Below, piece by piece: positions 1 to 8,836 of a stretch of 64,000 nucleotides of DNA. The translations under genes were made by a program, and so were the position numbers. The notes below the pieces were generated by a model, which saw nothing but the letters and a program-made list of their open reading frames with translations, was not told where the DNA came from and made no database searches. The first letter of the stretch is position 1, and every line of letters starts with the position of its first letter. The stretch comes from Alteriqipengyuania lutimaris (lineage in GTDB: Bacteria; Pseudomonadota; Alphaproteobacteria; Sphingomonadales; Sphingomonadaceae), in NCBI RefSeq assembly GCF_003363135.1, contig NZ_QRBB01000001.1:1302001-1366000 (forward strand), in the 5' to 3' direction.

Positions 1-2
1 CC

Positions 3-3000
3 GATGTCCGCGATCCGCTGGTCACCAGCCGGATGGCGATCCTGCATCAGCGCTATTCGACCAACACCTTCCCGCAATGGTGGCTGGCACAGCCGTTCCG
101 CACGCTGGCGCATAATGGCGAGATCAACACGATCCGCGGCAACAAGAACTGGATGCGCACGCACGAGATCAAGATGGCGAGCCTCGCCTTCGCGGGCATG
201 GCGGACGACATCAAGCCGGTGATCCCGGTCGGTGCGTCGGACACCGCCAGCCTCGATGCCGCGATCGAACTGCTGGTCCGCTCGGGCAAGGCGATGCCCA
301 CCGCCAAGTCGATGCTGATCCCCGAAGCCTGGCAGGTCTCGCCCGACATGCCGGACGAAACCCGCGCGATGTACCAGTACATGGCGTCGGTGATGGAGCC
401 GTGGGACGGCCCCGCCGCGCTCGCGATGACCGATGGTCGCTGGGCGGTCGCGGGGCTCGACCGCAACGCGCTGCGGCCGCTCGCCTTTTCGCGGACTGCG
501 GATGGCCTGCTGGTGGTCGGATCGGAAAGCGGCATGGTGTCGCTCGAGGAAGATCGCGTGGTCGAGAAGGGCCGGCTTGGCCCGGGCCAGATGATCGCGA
601 TCGACCTCCACGAAGGCCAGCTGCTGCGTGACGAGGAACTCAAGGCGCGGATCGCGCGCGAGGCCCCTTACGGCGCGCTGGTGGCGGGCTTTCGCGGGAT
701 CGACGCGCTACCCAAGCAGGACGAAAGGGCTGCTCCCGCCCTGAACGAGGACGATCTGACGCGCCGCCTGACCGCTGCGGGCATGTCGACCGAGGACATG
801 GAGCTGATCCTCGATGCGATGGCGCTCGACGGCAAGGAAGCCGTGGGTTCGATGGGCGACGACACGCCGCTTGCGGTGATCAGCACCAATCCGCGCCCGG
901 TCAGCCAGTTCTTCCGCCAGAACTTCGCGCAGGTCACCAATCCCCCGATCGACTCCTTGCGTGAACGGCACGTGATGAGCCTGCGCACGCGCTTCGCCAA
1001 CCTCGCCAATATCCTCGAGGAAGAGGACCAGAACGACAACGTGCTGGTGCTCGAAAGCCCGGTCCTGACATCGCAGGAATGGGCGCGGCTGCGGGTCGGC
1101 TTCGGCGAGAATGTCGGGACGATCGACTGCACCTATCGTGCCCACGGCGAATCCGCCGATCTGCGGCGCGCGATCGAGCGGATCAGGGCCCAGGCCGAAG
1201 CCATGGCGAAGGACAGGAAGCTGGAGATTTTCCTGACCGACGAAGGCACGGGGCCGGATCGCGTCGGGGTGCCGATGATCCTCGCCGCGGCGGCAGTGCA
1301 CACGCACCTCGTGCGCAAGGGGCTGCGGTCCTTCACGTCGATCAACGTACGATCGGCGGAATGCCTCGACACGCACACGCTGGCGGTCCTGATCGGCGTG
1401 GGAGCGACGACCGTGAACCCGTATCTCGCCGAAGCGGCCTTGCTGTCGCGCCACCAACGCGGCCTCTACGGCGACATCACGCGCGAACAGGCGCTCGCCA
1501 ATTTCCGCACTGCGCTGGAAGACGGCCTGCTCAAGATCATGGCCAAGATCGGCGTCTCGGTCATCTCCAGCTATCGCGGCGGCTACAACTTCGAAGCCGT
1601 CGGCCTCAGCCGCGCGATCACGGCGGACCTGTTCCCGGGAATGCCGAACAAGATTTCGGGCGAGGGCTACGCGTCGCTCCATCTCAGCGCCTCAAAGCGC
1701 CATGCGAAGGCCTTCGGCAAGCGGCATCCGGACGTGCCCGTGGGCGGTTTCTATCGCCAGCGTGCGGGCGAAGAGACGCATGCGTGGGGCGCGCAGGGCA
1801 TGCATGCGCTGCAGACCGCATGTGCGACGGGCAACGAAAAGCAATGGCGCCGCTTCGTCGACGTGGTCGAGAATCAGCCGCCGATCTACCTGCGCGACCT
1901 GCTGGGTATCGACGAGGCGGCCGAGCCGCTGGCGCTCGACGAGGTCGAGCCGGGCGAGGCGATCCGCACACGATTCCTGACCCCGGGGATGAGCTTGGGC
2001 GCCCTGTCCCCCGAAGCGCACGAGACGCTGGCGATCGCGATGAACCGCATCGGGGCCAAGGCGGTGTCGGGCGAAGGCGGCGAGTCCGCCGAACGCTTCA
2101 CCCGGCGCGAGAACGGCGATCTGGCGAACAGCGGCGTGAAACAGGTGGCGAGCGGGCGCTTCGGCGTCACCGCGCACTACCTCAACAATTGCGAAGAGAT
2201 CGAGATCAAGGTCGCGCAGGGCGCAAAGCCGGGCGAGGGCGGGCAGCTGCCGGGCTTCAAGGTCGACGAGGTGATCGCGAAGCTGCGTCACTCGACGCCG
2301 GGGGTGACGCTGATCTCGCCTCCGCCGCACCACGATATCTACTCGATCGAAGATCTCGCCCAGCTGATCTACGACCTCAAGCAGATCAATCCGCGCGCCC
2401 GCGTGTGCGTGAAGCTGGTCAGCGCGGCGGGGATCGGCACGATCGCGGCGGGCGTGGCCAAGGCGCATGCCGATGCGATCTTGATCTCGGGCCACACCGG
2501 CGGCACCGGGGCGAGCCCGCAGACCAGCATCAAGTTTGCAGGGACGCCGTGGGAAATGGGCCTAGCGGAGGTCAACCAGGTGCTCGCGCTCAACGGCCTG
2601 CGCCACAAGGTGAAGCTGCGCGTCGACGGCGGGCTCAAGACCGGTCGCGAGATCGTGATCGGCGCGATTCTGGGCGCCGAGGAATTCGGCATCGGCACGA
2701 TGAGCCTCGTCGCGATGGGCTGCATCATGGTCCGCCAGTGCCATTCGAACACCTGCCCGGTCGGCGTGTGTACGCAGGACCCGCGCCTGCGCGCGATGTT
2801 CGGCGGCAGCCCCGAAAAGGTCATCCAGCTGATGGATTTCCTTGCCGAGGATGTCCGGCGGATTCTCGCCAAGCTGGGCGTCGCGACGCTGGAAGAGGTG
2901 ATCGGACGTACCGAGCTTCTGCGGCAGGTCAGCCGCGGTGCCGAGCATCTCGACGATCTCGATCTCAACCCAATCCTGCAGAAGGTGCAGACCGACGAGC

Positions 3001-3863
3001 CGCGCGTGTTCAGCATTCCCGAACATCGCAATCCGGTGCCCGACAGTCTCGATGCACAAGTGCTGGAAGAGGCGCGTCCGGCGCTGGAGGATGGCACGCA
3101 GACCACGATCCATGCCGAGGTCCGCAACGTTTATCGCGCGGTCGGCACGCGCCTGTCGTCCCACGTCGTGACGCGGCACGGGCCGGAAGGGCTGTCCGAC
3201 GGCACGCTCGACCTGCGGCTGACCGGAAGCGCGGGGCAATCGCTCGGCGCGTTCCTCGCCAGGGGCATTCGCCTGACGGTTGCGGGCGATGCGAACGACT
3301 ATGTCGGCAAGGGGCTGTCCGGCGGCGAGATCGTGCTGCATCCGCCCGAAGGGGTCAATCGCGAGAGCCAGGCCAACGGTATCATCGGCAACACCGCGCT
3401 TTACGGGGCCACGTCGGGTGCGCTGTTCGCGGCGGGCAAGGCGGGCGAGCGGTTTGCGGTCCGCAATTCGGGCGCCGTGACGGTGGTCGAAGGGTGCGGT
3501 GCGAATGGCTGCGAGTACATGACCGGCGGACGGGCCGTGATCCTCGGCTCGGTCGGCAGCAATTTCGGGGCCGGTATGACCGGCGGCATGGCCTTCGTCT
3601 ACGATCCGGACGGCAAGTTCGAACGCATGGCCAATCCGGGCTCGATCTTGTGGCAGCGGCTCGCAAACGATCACTGGCGCGGCGAGCTGCACGACCTCTT
3701 GCAGCGGCATGTCGACCTGACCCACAGTGCCTATGCGAAGGGCCTGCTGGACCGCTGGAGCGAGACGCTGGAGCACGTCTGGCAGGTTTGCCCCAAGGAT
3801 ATGATCGGCAAGCTCGACCAGCCCATTGGCGCTCCCGAAGAGGAGGCAGTTGCCGCCGAGTAG
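3..3863 (+). CDS. gltB: Glutamate synthase large subunit, 5'-truncated by window edge
   Basis: Ferredoxin/NADPH-type glutamate synthase large chain, which makes glutamate from glutamine and 2-oxoglutarate. The reading frame is open from base 3, so the catalytic N-terminal Cys and roughly the first 200 residues lie outside; 1286 residues remain of about 1500. The fragment starts inside the class II amidotransferase domain (RYSTNTFPQWW, HNGEINT). The central and FMN domains follow (GEGGESAERF, GEGGQLPGFK, SGHTGGTGASP). The 3Fe-4S cysteines are C907, C913 and C918 of the fragment (CIMVRQCHSNTC), and a glycine-rich GXGXG beta-helix ends the protein. The small subunit gltD is not downstream on this strand; it may lie upstream of the window. 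Confidence 0.97.
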   Translation, partial: DVRDPLVTSRMAILHQRYSTNTFPQWWLAQPFRTLAHNGEINTIRGNKNWMRTHEIKMASLAFAGMADDIKPVIPVGASDTASLDAAIELLVRSGKAMPTAKSMLIPEAWQVSPDMPDETRAMYQYMASVMEPWDGPAALAMTDGRWAVAGLDRNALRPLAFSRTADGLLVVGSESGMVSLEEDRVVEKGRLGPGQMIAIDLHEGQLLRDEELKARIAREAPYGALVAGFRGIDALPKQDERAAPALNEDDLTRRLTAAGMSTEDMELILDAMALDGKEAVGSMGDDTPLAVISTNPRPVSQFFRQNFAQVTNPPIDSLRERHVMSLRTRFANLANILEEEDQNDNVLVLESPVLTSQEWARLRVGFGENVGTIDCTYRAHGESADLRRAIERIRAQAEAMAKDRKLEIFLTDEGTGPDRVGVPMILAAAAVHTHLVRKGLRSFTSINVRSAECLDTHTLAVLIGVGATTVNPYLAEAALLSRHQRGLYGDITREQALANFRTALEDGLLKIMAKIGVSVISSYRGGYNFEAVGLSRAITADLFPGMPNKISGEGYASLHLSASKRHAKAFGKRHPDVPVGGFYRQRAGEETHAWGAQGMHALQTACATGNEKQWRRFVDVVENQPPIYLRDLLGIDEAAEPLALDEVEPGEAIRTRFLTPGMSLGALSPEAHETLAIAMNRIGAKAVSGEGGESAERFTRRENGDLANSGVKQVASGRFGVTAHYLNNCEEIEIKVAQGAKPGEGGQLPGFKVDEVIAKLRHSTPGVTLISPPPHHDIYSIEDLAQLIYDLKQINPRARVCVKLVSAAGIGTIAAGVAKAHADAILISGHTGGTGASPQTSIKFAGTPWEMGLAEVNQVLALNGLRHKVKLRVDGGLKTGREIVIGAILGAEEFGIGTMSLVAMGCIMVRQCHSNTCPVGVCTQDPRLRAMFGGSPEKVIQLMDFLAEDVRRILAKLGVATLEEVIGRTELLRQVSRGAEHLDDLDLNPILQKVQTDEPRVFSIPEHRNPVPDSLDAQVLEEARPALEDGTQTTIHAEVRNVYRAVGTRLSSHVVTRHGPEGLSDGTLDLRLTGSAGQSLGAFLARGIRLTVAGDANDYVGKGLSGGEIVLHPPEGVNRESQANGIIGNTALYGATSGALFAAGKAGERFAVRNSGAVTVVEGCGANGCEYMTGGRAVILGSVGSNFGAGMTGGMAFVYDPDGKFERMANPGSILWQRLANDHWRGELHDLLQRHVDLTHSAYAKGLLDRWSETLEHVWQVCPKDMIGKLDQPIGAPEEEAVAAE

Positions 3864-3871
3864 GGCTATTA

Positions 3872-3911
3872 AGGGGCTGGCCGCGATCCGTGCCGAAATC
3901 GGTCAGCCCCT
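3872..3911. repeat. Inverted repeat just after gltB
   Basis: Two 11-nt arms, AGGGGCTGGCC and GGTCAGCCCCT, pair with one G-U wobble around an 18-nt loop, starting 9 nt after the gltB stop codon. No T-run follows on the plus strand, so it is not a standard intrinsic terminator; it could stabilise the gltB 3' end or assist Rho-dependent stopping. Function is inferred from position only. Confidence 0.4.
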
Positions 3912-3945
3912 ATCAAGCAGCTCGACATGGCGCGGTAGGCGACGC

Positions 3946-3975
3946 AATTCTCCTCCCGATCGAGTAAGGAGAATT
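3946..3975 (+). promoter_or_regulatory. Hairpin that would mask the ribosome-binding site of the next gene
   Basis: AATTCTCCT at 3946-3954 is the perfect reverse complement of AGGAGAATT at 3967-3975, with a 12-nt loop. The 3' arm contains the Shine-Dalgarno sequence AAGGAG (3966-3971), which sits 7 nt before the GTG start at 3979. In the folded mRNA the ribosome site would be base-paired. This resembles RNA-thermometer or translational-control leaders; which, if either, cannot be told from sequence. Confidence 0.5.
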
Positions 3976-3978
3976 CCA

Positions 3979-4173
3979 GTGAAACTGCTCACCGCGCTTG
4001 CCGGGATCGCGATCCTCGGTTTCGCAACGCCTGCCGCAGCCTATACCAAGCCGCCCCATGGCGAGCCGACCGGTTCGCGCGGCGGTGGTTCGCACGAAGT
4101 GCCCGCTCCGCCGATCGCGCTGATCTTCGGCCTTGCCGCCGGGGCGATTCTCGTTCGCCGCAAGCTGGCCTGA
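3979..4173 (+). CDS. Small secreted PEP-CTERM-like protein (64 aa)
   Basis: The GTG start at 3979 is chosen over an upstream in-frame ATG inside gltB because of the strong AAGGAG at 7 nt spacing. The 64 residues have a signal peptide (KLLTALAGIAILGFATPAAA, residues 2-21), a short Pro/Gly/Ser-rich middle (TKPPHGEPTGSRGGGSHE) and a C-terminal Val-Pro-Ala-Pro-Pro motif, one hydrophobic helix and a basic RRK end. That tripartite tail matches the PEP-CTERM sorting-signal plan, with VPAPP in place of the usual VPEP. After removal of both signals only about 20 residues would remain. Biological role unknown. Confidence 0.75.
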   Translation: MKLLTALAGIAILGFATPAAAYTKPPHGEPTGSRGGGSHEVPAPPIALIFGLAAGAILVRRKLA

Positions 4174-4215
4174 TCCCGACCCTCTGACCAGTCGGGGGGC
4201 CGACGCGTACCTGTG

Positions 4216-7200
4216 TTAGGTCCCCATCGGTTCTCCGCCGGGGGCCGTTTCCTTGCGACCCCTTCCGCGCCAGCGCTGGATGCGTGCGACCGCGCGCATT
4301 TGAATGATTGCGAGTGCGGGGATCAGCAAGATCAGCAGCGCGGTGCCGAACAATACGCCGAAGCCGAGGCTGGCGGACATCGGGATCAGGAACTGTGCCT
4401 GCAGACTGGTTTCGAACGTGATCGGCGCCACGCCCAGGAAGGTCGTGATCGCGGTCAGCATGATCGGGCGGAAGCGCGACTTCGCCGCATCGATCACCGC
4501 CTCGTCGGGCTCCATCCCCGCTGCTAGATTCTCGTTCAGGAAGTCGATCAGCACCAACGCGCCGTTGATAATCACGCCCGACAGCGCGATGATCCCGAAC
4601 ATCGACAGGATGCCGAGCGGAATGCCCAGCAGCAGGTGGCCGATCAGCGCCCCGATCATGCCGAAGGGTATCGCCGCCATAATGATGAGCGGCTGGACGT
4701 AGGAGCGGAAGGGTACCGCAAGCAGCCCGTAGATCGCGACGAGCGCCAGCAGGAAGGCGCTGCCGAGATCGCCGAAGCTCTCCTGCTGCTCTTCCTGCTC
4801 GCCGCCGAAGTCGTATTGCAGCGAGGGGTAATCCGCCGTCAGCTGCGGCATGATCTCTTCCTGCAGCAGCGCGGCGACCTCCTGCCCGGTGATCGTGTCG
4901 CTGTCGACGTCGGCGGTGATCGTGGTGATCCGCCGCCCGCCCTCGCGCCGGATGACCGAGGGCGCTTCGCCGAAGGACACGTCCGCAAGGCTCGACAGCG
5001 CGACTTCGCCGCCGGGCACGCGCACGCGGTAACTCTCGATATCGGCGATCGAGTCGCGTTCGTCCTCAGGCAGGCGGATATAGACCCGCACATCCTCGCG
5101 CCCGCGCTGCACACGTACCGCTTCGGCGCCGAAGAAGGCGGCGCGGACCTGGCCCGCGACATCCTGCAGCGTCACGCCCAGCGATCTTGCCGAGGGCTTC
5201 AGCCGAAGCTCGATCTCCTGCTGGCCCGCGTCCTGGTCGCTTTCGATATCGAACACGCCGCCGACCCGCGAAAGCTCGTTCATCAGGCGATCCGCCGCGA
5301 GATCGAGCACGGCCTCGTCGGGGTGGCTGAGCTGCACGTTGACCGGCTCGCCGAGCCCCAGCAGCGAAGATGAGATGGTGAGCGAGCGGGCCTCGGGCAC
5401 CTCGCCCAGTTCCTCGCGCCAGGCCTCCTCGATCTGGACAGCCGAAACCTCGCGCTGGGCGGATGGCACGAGGCTCACCTGCACATTCGCGAGGTTGGGG
5501 CGGATCGTGCTCTGCGGGCCACCGGGACCGCCGCCGGTCTGCGCGAGGCCGATGGTGGTATAGACCGCTTCGAGAAAATAGGGCCCCACGCCATTGTCGG
5601 GCGCGTCCTCGCCGGGCGGATCGCCGTCGAAGCGTGCGATCGCGCGATCGGCCGCCGCCTCGATCCGCTCGGTCACCGCAGCGGTGCGCTCCACCGTCGT
5701 GCCCGAGGGCATTTCGAGCGTGGCGCTGACGATGTCGCCCTCGATCTCGGGGAAGAAGCTGAACTTGATGATGCCCGCGGGCAGCATCGCCACGAACAGG
5801 ATCAGCAGCGCGACCCCGCCCGCGAGAATCAGGTAAGGCATCTGCACGGTGAACTTGAGCGCCCGGTCGAGCGGGCCGTTCACGAAGGCCTGGAAGCGCG
5901 CATCGACCCACGTCTGCACCCGCGCGAAGAAGCGGGTGACCCTGTTGCCGGCTTTATGCTCGGGATCGGGCAGGGTGCTGAGATGGTGGGGCAGGACGTA
6001 AAGCGCCTCGATCAGCGACAGGCCGAGCACCGCGATGACGACCAGCGGGATGTCGGCGAGGATCTTGCCGATGACCCCGCCGACGGCCAGCAGCGGGAGG
6101 AAGGCGGTGATGGTGGTGGCGACCGCGAAGAAGACGGGCACTTTCACCCGCTGCGCCCCCGCGATGGCGGCGCCCATCCCGGTGCGCCCGCGTTCGCGCT
6201 CGGCATAGATGTTCTCGCCCACGACCACCGCGTCGTCGACCACTAGGCCGAGCGCGAGGATGAAGCCGAAGAGCGAGAACATGTTGATGCTTGAGCCTGC
6301 CCAGTCGAGGATGAAGATCGCGCCCACGAAGGTCGCGCCGATGCCCACCGCGGTCCACGCCGCGAGCCGCAGGTCGAGGAACAGGGTCAGCGCGCCAAGC
6401 ACGAGGATCAGCCCGAAAGCCGCGTTGCGCAGCAGCAGGTCGAGCCGGTCCTGCAGCAGCTCGGAACTGTCTTCCCAGATGGCGTATTCGACTCCCGCCG
6501 GCAGGTCGAAGTCGCTCTCGATCAGCGTCTTCGACGCTTCGGCCACATCGAGCACGCGTTCGTCGCTGGTGCGATAGATGTCGACGAAGGCGACCGGCTG
6601 GTCGTTGAAGCGGGTGATGAGGTCGGCATCCTCGAACCCGTCCTGCACGTCGGCGATGTCGCCCAGCGTCAGGCTCGCGCCGTCGGGCGTGGTGAGGACG
6701 AGGATGTTCTCGAAATCCTGCTGGTCGTAATTCTGGCCGATCGTGCGCACGCGCACTTCCTCCGACCCGGTTTCGATCGCGCCTGCCGGGGTGTCGAGGC
6801 TCGACTGGCCCACGATCTGCGCAATCTGGGGAAGCGAGAGGCCGAGCGCGCGCAAGCGCGATTGCGGGACGTCGGCATAGATCTCGTAATCGCGCACTGC
6901 GGACGTGGTGACATAGCTGATCTCGGGCAGCGCCGAGGCCGCATCCTCCAGCTGGTAGGCCGTTTCCTTGAGCGTGCGTTCGCTGACATCGCCGAACAGC
7001 GCGATCCGAAGCACCACCTGCCGGGTGGTGAGTTCGCGAATATCGGGTTCTTCGGCCTCGTCGGGGAAGGTCTGGATCTGGTCGACTTCCGACTTCACCT
7101 CGTCGAGCGCGCGGGCGATATCGCTACCCAGATCGAGCTCGACATTGACCGAGCCGCGCCCTTCCGAGGCGGTGGCCGTGATTTCCTTCACGCCTTCGAT

Positions 7201-7500
7201 CGCCTCGACCGATTCCTCCACCTTCTGGACGATCGATTCCTCGATCTCCTCGGGCGTTGCGCCGGGGTAGGTCACGGAGACGGTGATCGTATCGAGGCTG
7301 CTCTCCGGGAACACCTCCTGCACGATGCTGGTGTAGGAAAAGTACCCGGCGACGAGCATCAGCAGCAGCAGCAGGTTCGCGGCGACACCGTTGCGCGCCA
7401 TGAACGCGATGGGGCCCGAGCGATCGCGCGCGCGGTCGGACGCCTCGTTACCGTGGCGGTCGACCGCGCCGCCCGGCTGGTCCTGCTCGGTCTCACTCAC
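4216..7500 (-). CDS. RND efflux permease (HAE1-like), pump 1
   Basis: Inner-membrane proton/drug antiporter of 1094 residues, the energy-coupled part of a tripartite exporter. There is a polar cytoplasmic N-terminus of about 30 residues before TM1 (NLLLLLMLVAGYF). The periplasmic porter domains carry the usual YPGATPEEIEE segment. The TM4 proton-relay pair Asp-Asp is present at about residues 422-423 (LGLVVDDAVVVGEN). A second set of TMs with the family repeat is at the C-terminus (IALSGVIINGALVLIDF). Its start overlaps the stop of the adaptor gene by 8 nt, indicating translational coupling. Substrate unknown. Confidence 0.95.
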   Translation of the reverse strand: MSETEQDQPGGAVDRHGNEASDRARDRSGPIAFMARNGVAANLLLLLMLVAGYFSYTSIVQEVFPESSLDTITVSVTYPGATPEEIEESIVQKVEESVEAIEGVKEITATASEGRGSVNVELDLGSDIARALDEVKSEVDQIQTFPDEAEEPDIRELTTRQVVLRIALFGDVSERTLKETAYQLEDAASALPEISYVTTSAVRDYEIYADVPQSRLRALGLSLPQIAQIVGQSSLDTPAGAIETGSEEVRVRTIGQNYDQQDFENILVLTTPDGASLTLGDIADVQDGFEDADLITRFNDQPVAFVDIYRTSDERVLDVAEASKTLIESDFDLPAGVEYAIWEDSSELLQDRLDLLLRNAAFGLILVLGALTLFLDLRLAAWTAVGIGATFVGAIFILDWAGSSINMFSLFGFILALGLVVDDAVVVGENIYAERERGRTGMGAAIAGAQRVKVPVFFAVATTITAFLPLLAVGGVIGKILADIPLVVIAVLGLSLIEALYVLPHHLSTLPDPEHKAGNRVTRFFARVQTWVDARFQAFVNGPLDRALKFTVQMPYLILAGGVALLILFVAMLPAGIIKFSFFPEIEGDIVSATLEMPSGTTVERTAAVTERIEAAADRAIARFDGDPPGEDAPDNGVGPYFLEAVYTTIGLAQTGGGPGGPQSTIRPNLANVQVSLVPSAQREVSAVQIEEAWREELGEVPEARSLTISSSLLGLGEPVNVQLSHPDEAVLDLAADRLMNELSRVGGVFDIESDQDAGQQEIELRLKPSARSLGVTLQDVAGQVRAAFFGAEAVRVQRGREDVRVYIRLPEDERDSIADIESYRVRVPGGEVALSSLADVSFGEAPSVIRREGGRRITTITADVDSDTITGQEVAALLQEEIMPQLTADYPSLQYDFGGEQEEQQESFGDLGSAFLLALVAIYGLLAVPFRSYVQPLIIMAAIPFGMIGALIGHLLLGIPLGILSMFGIIALSGVIINGALVLIDFLNENLAAGMEPDEAVIDAAKSRFRPIMLTAITTFLGVAPITFETSLQAQFLIPMSASLGFGVLFGTALLILLIPALAIIQMRAVARIQRWRGRGRKETAPGGEPMGT

Positions 7501-8836
7501 CTGTCGGTTGCTCGTTCGAAGCGGACTGCCGCTGTTCCTGGCGCCGACCTTGGGGCGCTTGGGTGCGCACGCGCATGCCGTCGGTCGGTGCGCGCAGGTT
7601 GCTGGTCACGATCCGCCCGCCCGCAGCGAGGCTGGGCGTCGTGACATAGGCAATTTCGTCGGTCCGCTGGATCACGCGCACAGGCAGGATGCGAAGCCGC
7701 CCGTCGCGCACCACCCACACCTCGTTTCCGGGGCGCAGCGCGGTAACCGGGATGCGGGCGAAGGGCACGGAGGCTTCGCCCGTGATCCGCGCATCGACGA
7801 AGCTGCCGAGCAGCAGGGGCGGCCCCGGCGGGGCGTCTTCGGTCACCGGCTGCCCGCCCTGCAGCGGCGCTGGCACCCGCAGGAAGACGTCGATGGTGCG
7901 CGTCTCGGGATCGAGGATCGGGTCCGCGCGATCGACGAAGGCTTCCCAGCGATAGGTGATGCCGCCGTAATCGAAGAAGACGCTCGCCGGAATGCGACCC
8001 CCGCCCGGGCGCAGCAGCGAGGGGATCAGCGCAGCCTCGTTTTCGGTCAGTGCGACGCGCACTTCGAAGGCATCGGTCGCCACCAGCGTGCCCAGCGCCT
8101 GACCCGGCTGGACCAGCGTGCCGACAGCCGCGCTCTCCTCGCGCACCAGGCTGCCGAAGGGCGCGGAGATGCGCGTGCGCGAGAGCGAGAGCTGGGCTGC
8201 TTCGAGGTTCGCCGCCGCCCGTTCCCGTGCAGCCTGGGCGGAGCGCAGCTGCGGCTCGCGCGTGGCGAGGCGGCTTGGTGCCGGCGCGGAAGACGCTGCG
8301 CCGTCTCGCGAGCCGGAAAAGGCCTGCCGCGCCAGCACCGTCGGCGGCAGGATGCGCGCCGCGTAATCGTCGGGGTCGATCCCCGCCTGCAGCACGTCGC
8401 GCGTCGCCTGCCGCTGGCTGAAGCGTTCCAGTTCGTCGCGCGCGATCTCCACCTCCTCGCGCGCCTGCAGCACCGCGACGTCCTGCGCCGCCACATCGGC
8501 GCGGGCGGAGCGGACCTGGTTCTGGAAATCGACCGGGTCGATGCGGAACAGCGTCGCGCCGCGCGCAACCATGCGGCCTTCACGAAAATCGGGGTTCACG
8601 TAGACCAGCCGCCCGGCGACTTCCGCGCCCACCGTTACGCTTTCGCGCGGCTGCACCGTGCCGCTTCCGCGCACTTCGAGTTCGCCGGTAGCGGATTCGA
8701 ACGGCGCGGTCTGGACCAGCGGGGCCTGCTCGATCCTTTCCTGCTCTTCTGCTTCGGGCCGCAGAAAGATCATCAGCGCAGCCAGCGCGACAGCACCGCC
8801 GAGCACGGCGAGAACGAGGATCGCCTGACGGCTCAT
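7493..8836 (-). CDS. RND periplasmic adaptor (membrane fusion protein), pump 1
   Basis: Adaptor of 447 residues linking the permease to the outer-membrane factor. It has one N-terminal membrane helix (residues about 5-25, AILVLAVLGGAVALAALMIF), a lipoyl/barrel-sandwich half (VTVGAEVAGRLVYV), a long alpha-helical hairpin rich in Arg, Ala and Glu (about residues 95-240), and a beta-barrel domain. The hairpin has an Ala/Ser/Pro-rich insert near SGSRDGAASSAPAPS, longer than in many adaptors. It overlaps the upstream outer-membrane gene by 4 nt and the downstream permease by 8 nt, so the three genes form one operon. Confidence 0.93.
   Translation of the reverse strand: MSRQAILVLAVLGGAVALAALMIFLRPEAEEQERIEQAPLVQTAPFESATGELEVRGSGTVQPRESVTVGAEVAGRLVYVNPDFREGRMVARGATLFRIDPVDFQNQVRSARADVAAQDVAVLQAREEVEIARDELERFSQRQATRDVLQAGIDPDDYAARILPPTVLARQAFSGSRDGAASSAPAPSRLATREPQLRSAQAARERAAANLEAAQLSLSRTRISAPFGSLVREESAAVGTLVQPGQALGTLVATDAFEVRVALTENEAALIPSLLRPGGGRIPASVFFDYGGITYRWEAFVDRADPILDPETRTIDVFLRVPAPLQGGQPVTEDAPPGPPLLLGSFVDARITGEASVPFARIPVTALRPGNEVWVVRDGRLRILPVRVIQRTDEIAYVTTPSLAAGGRIVTSNLRAPTDGMRVRTQAPQGRRQEQRQSASNEQPTGE

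Noticed and set aside
1079..3967. 962-codon plus-strand open frame inside gltB
   Set aside because: Arg/Gly/Ala-rich shadow of gltB in another frame, caused by high G+C; no domain or ribosome site.
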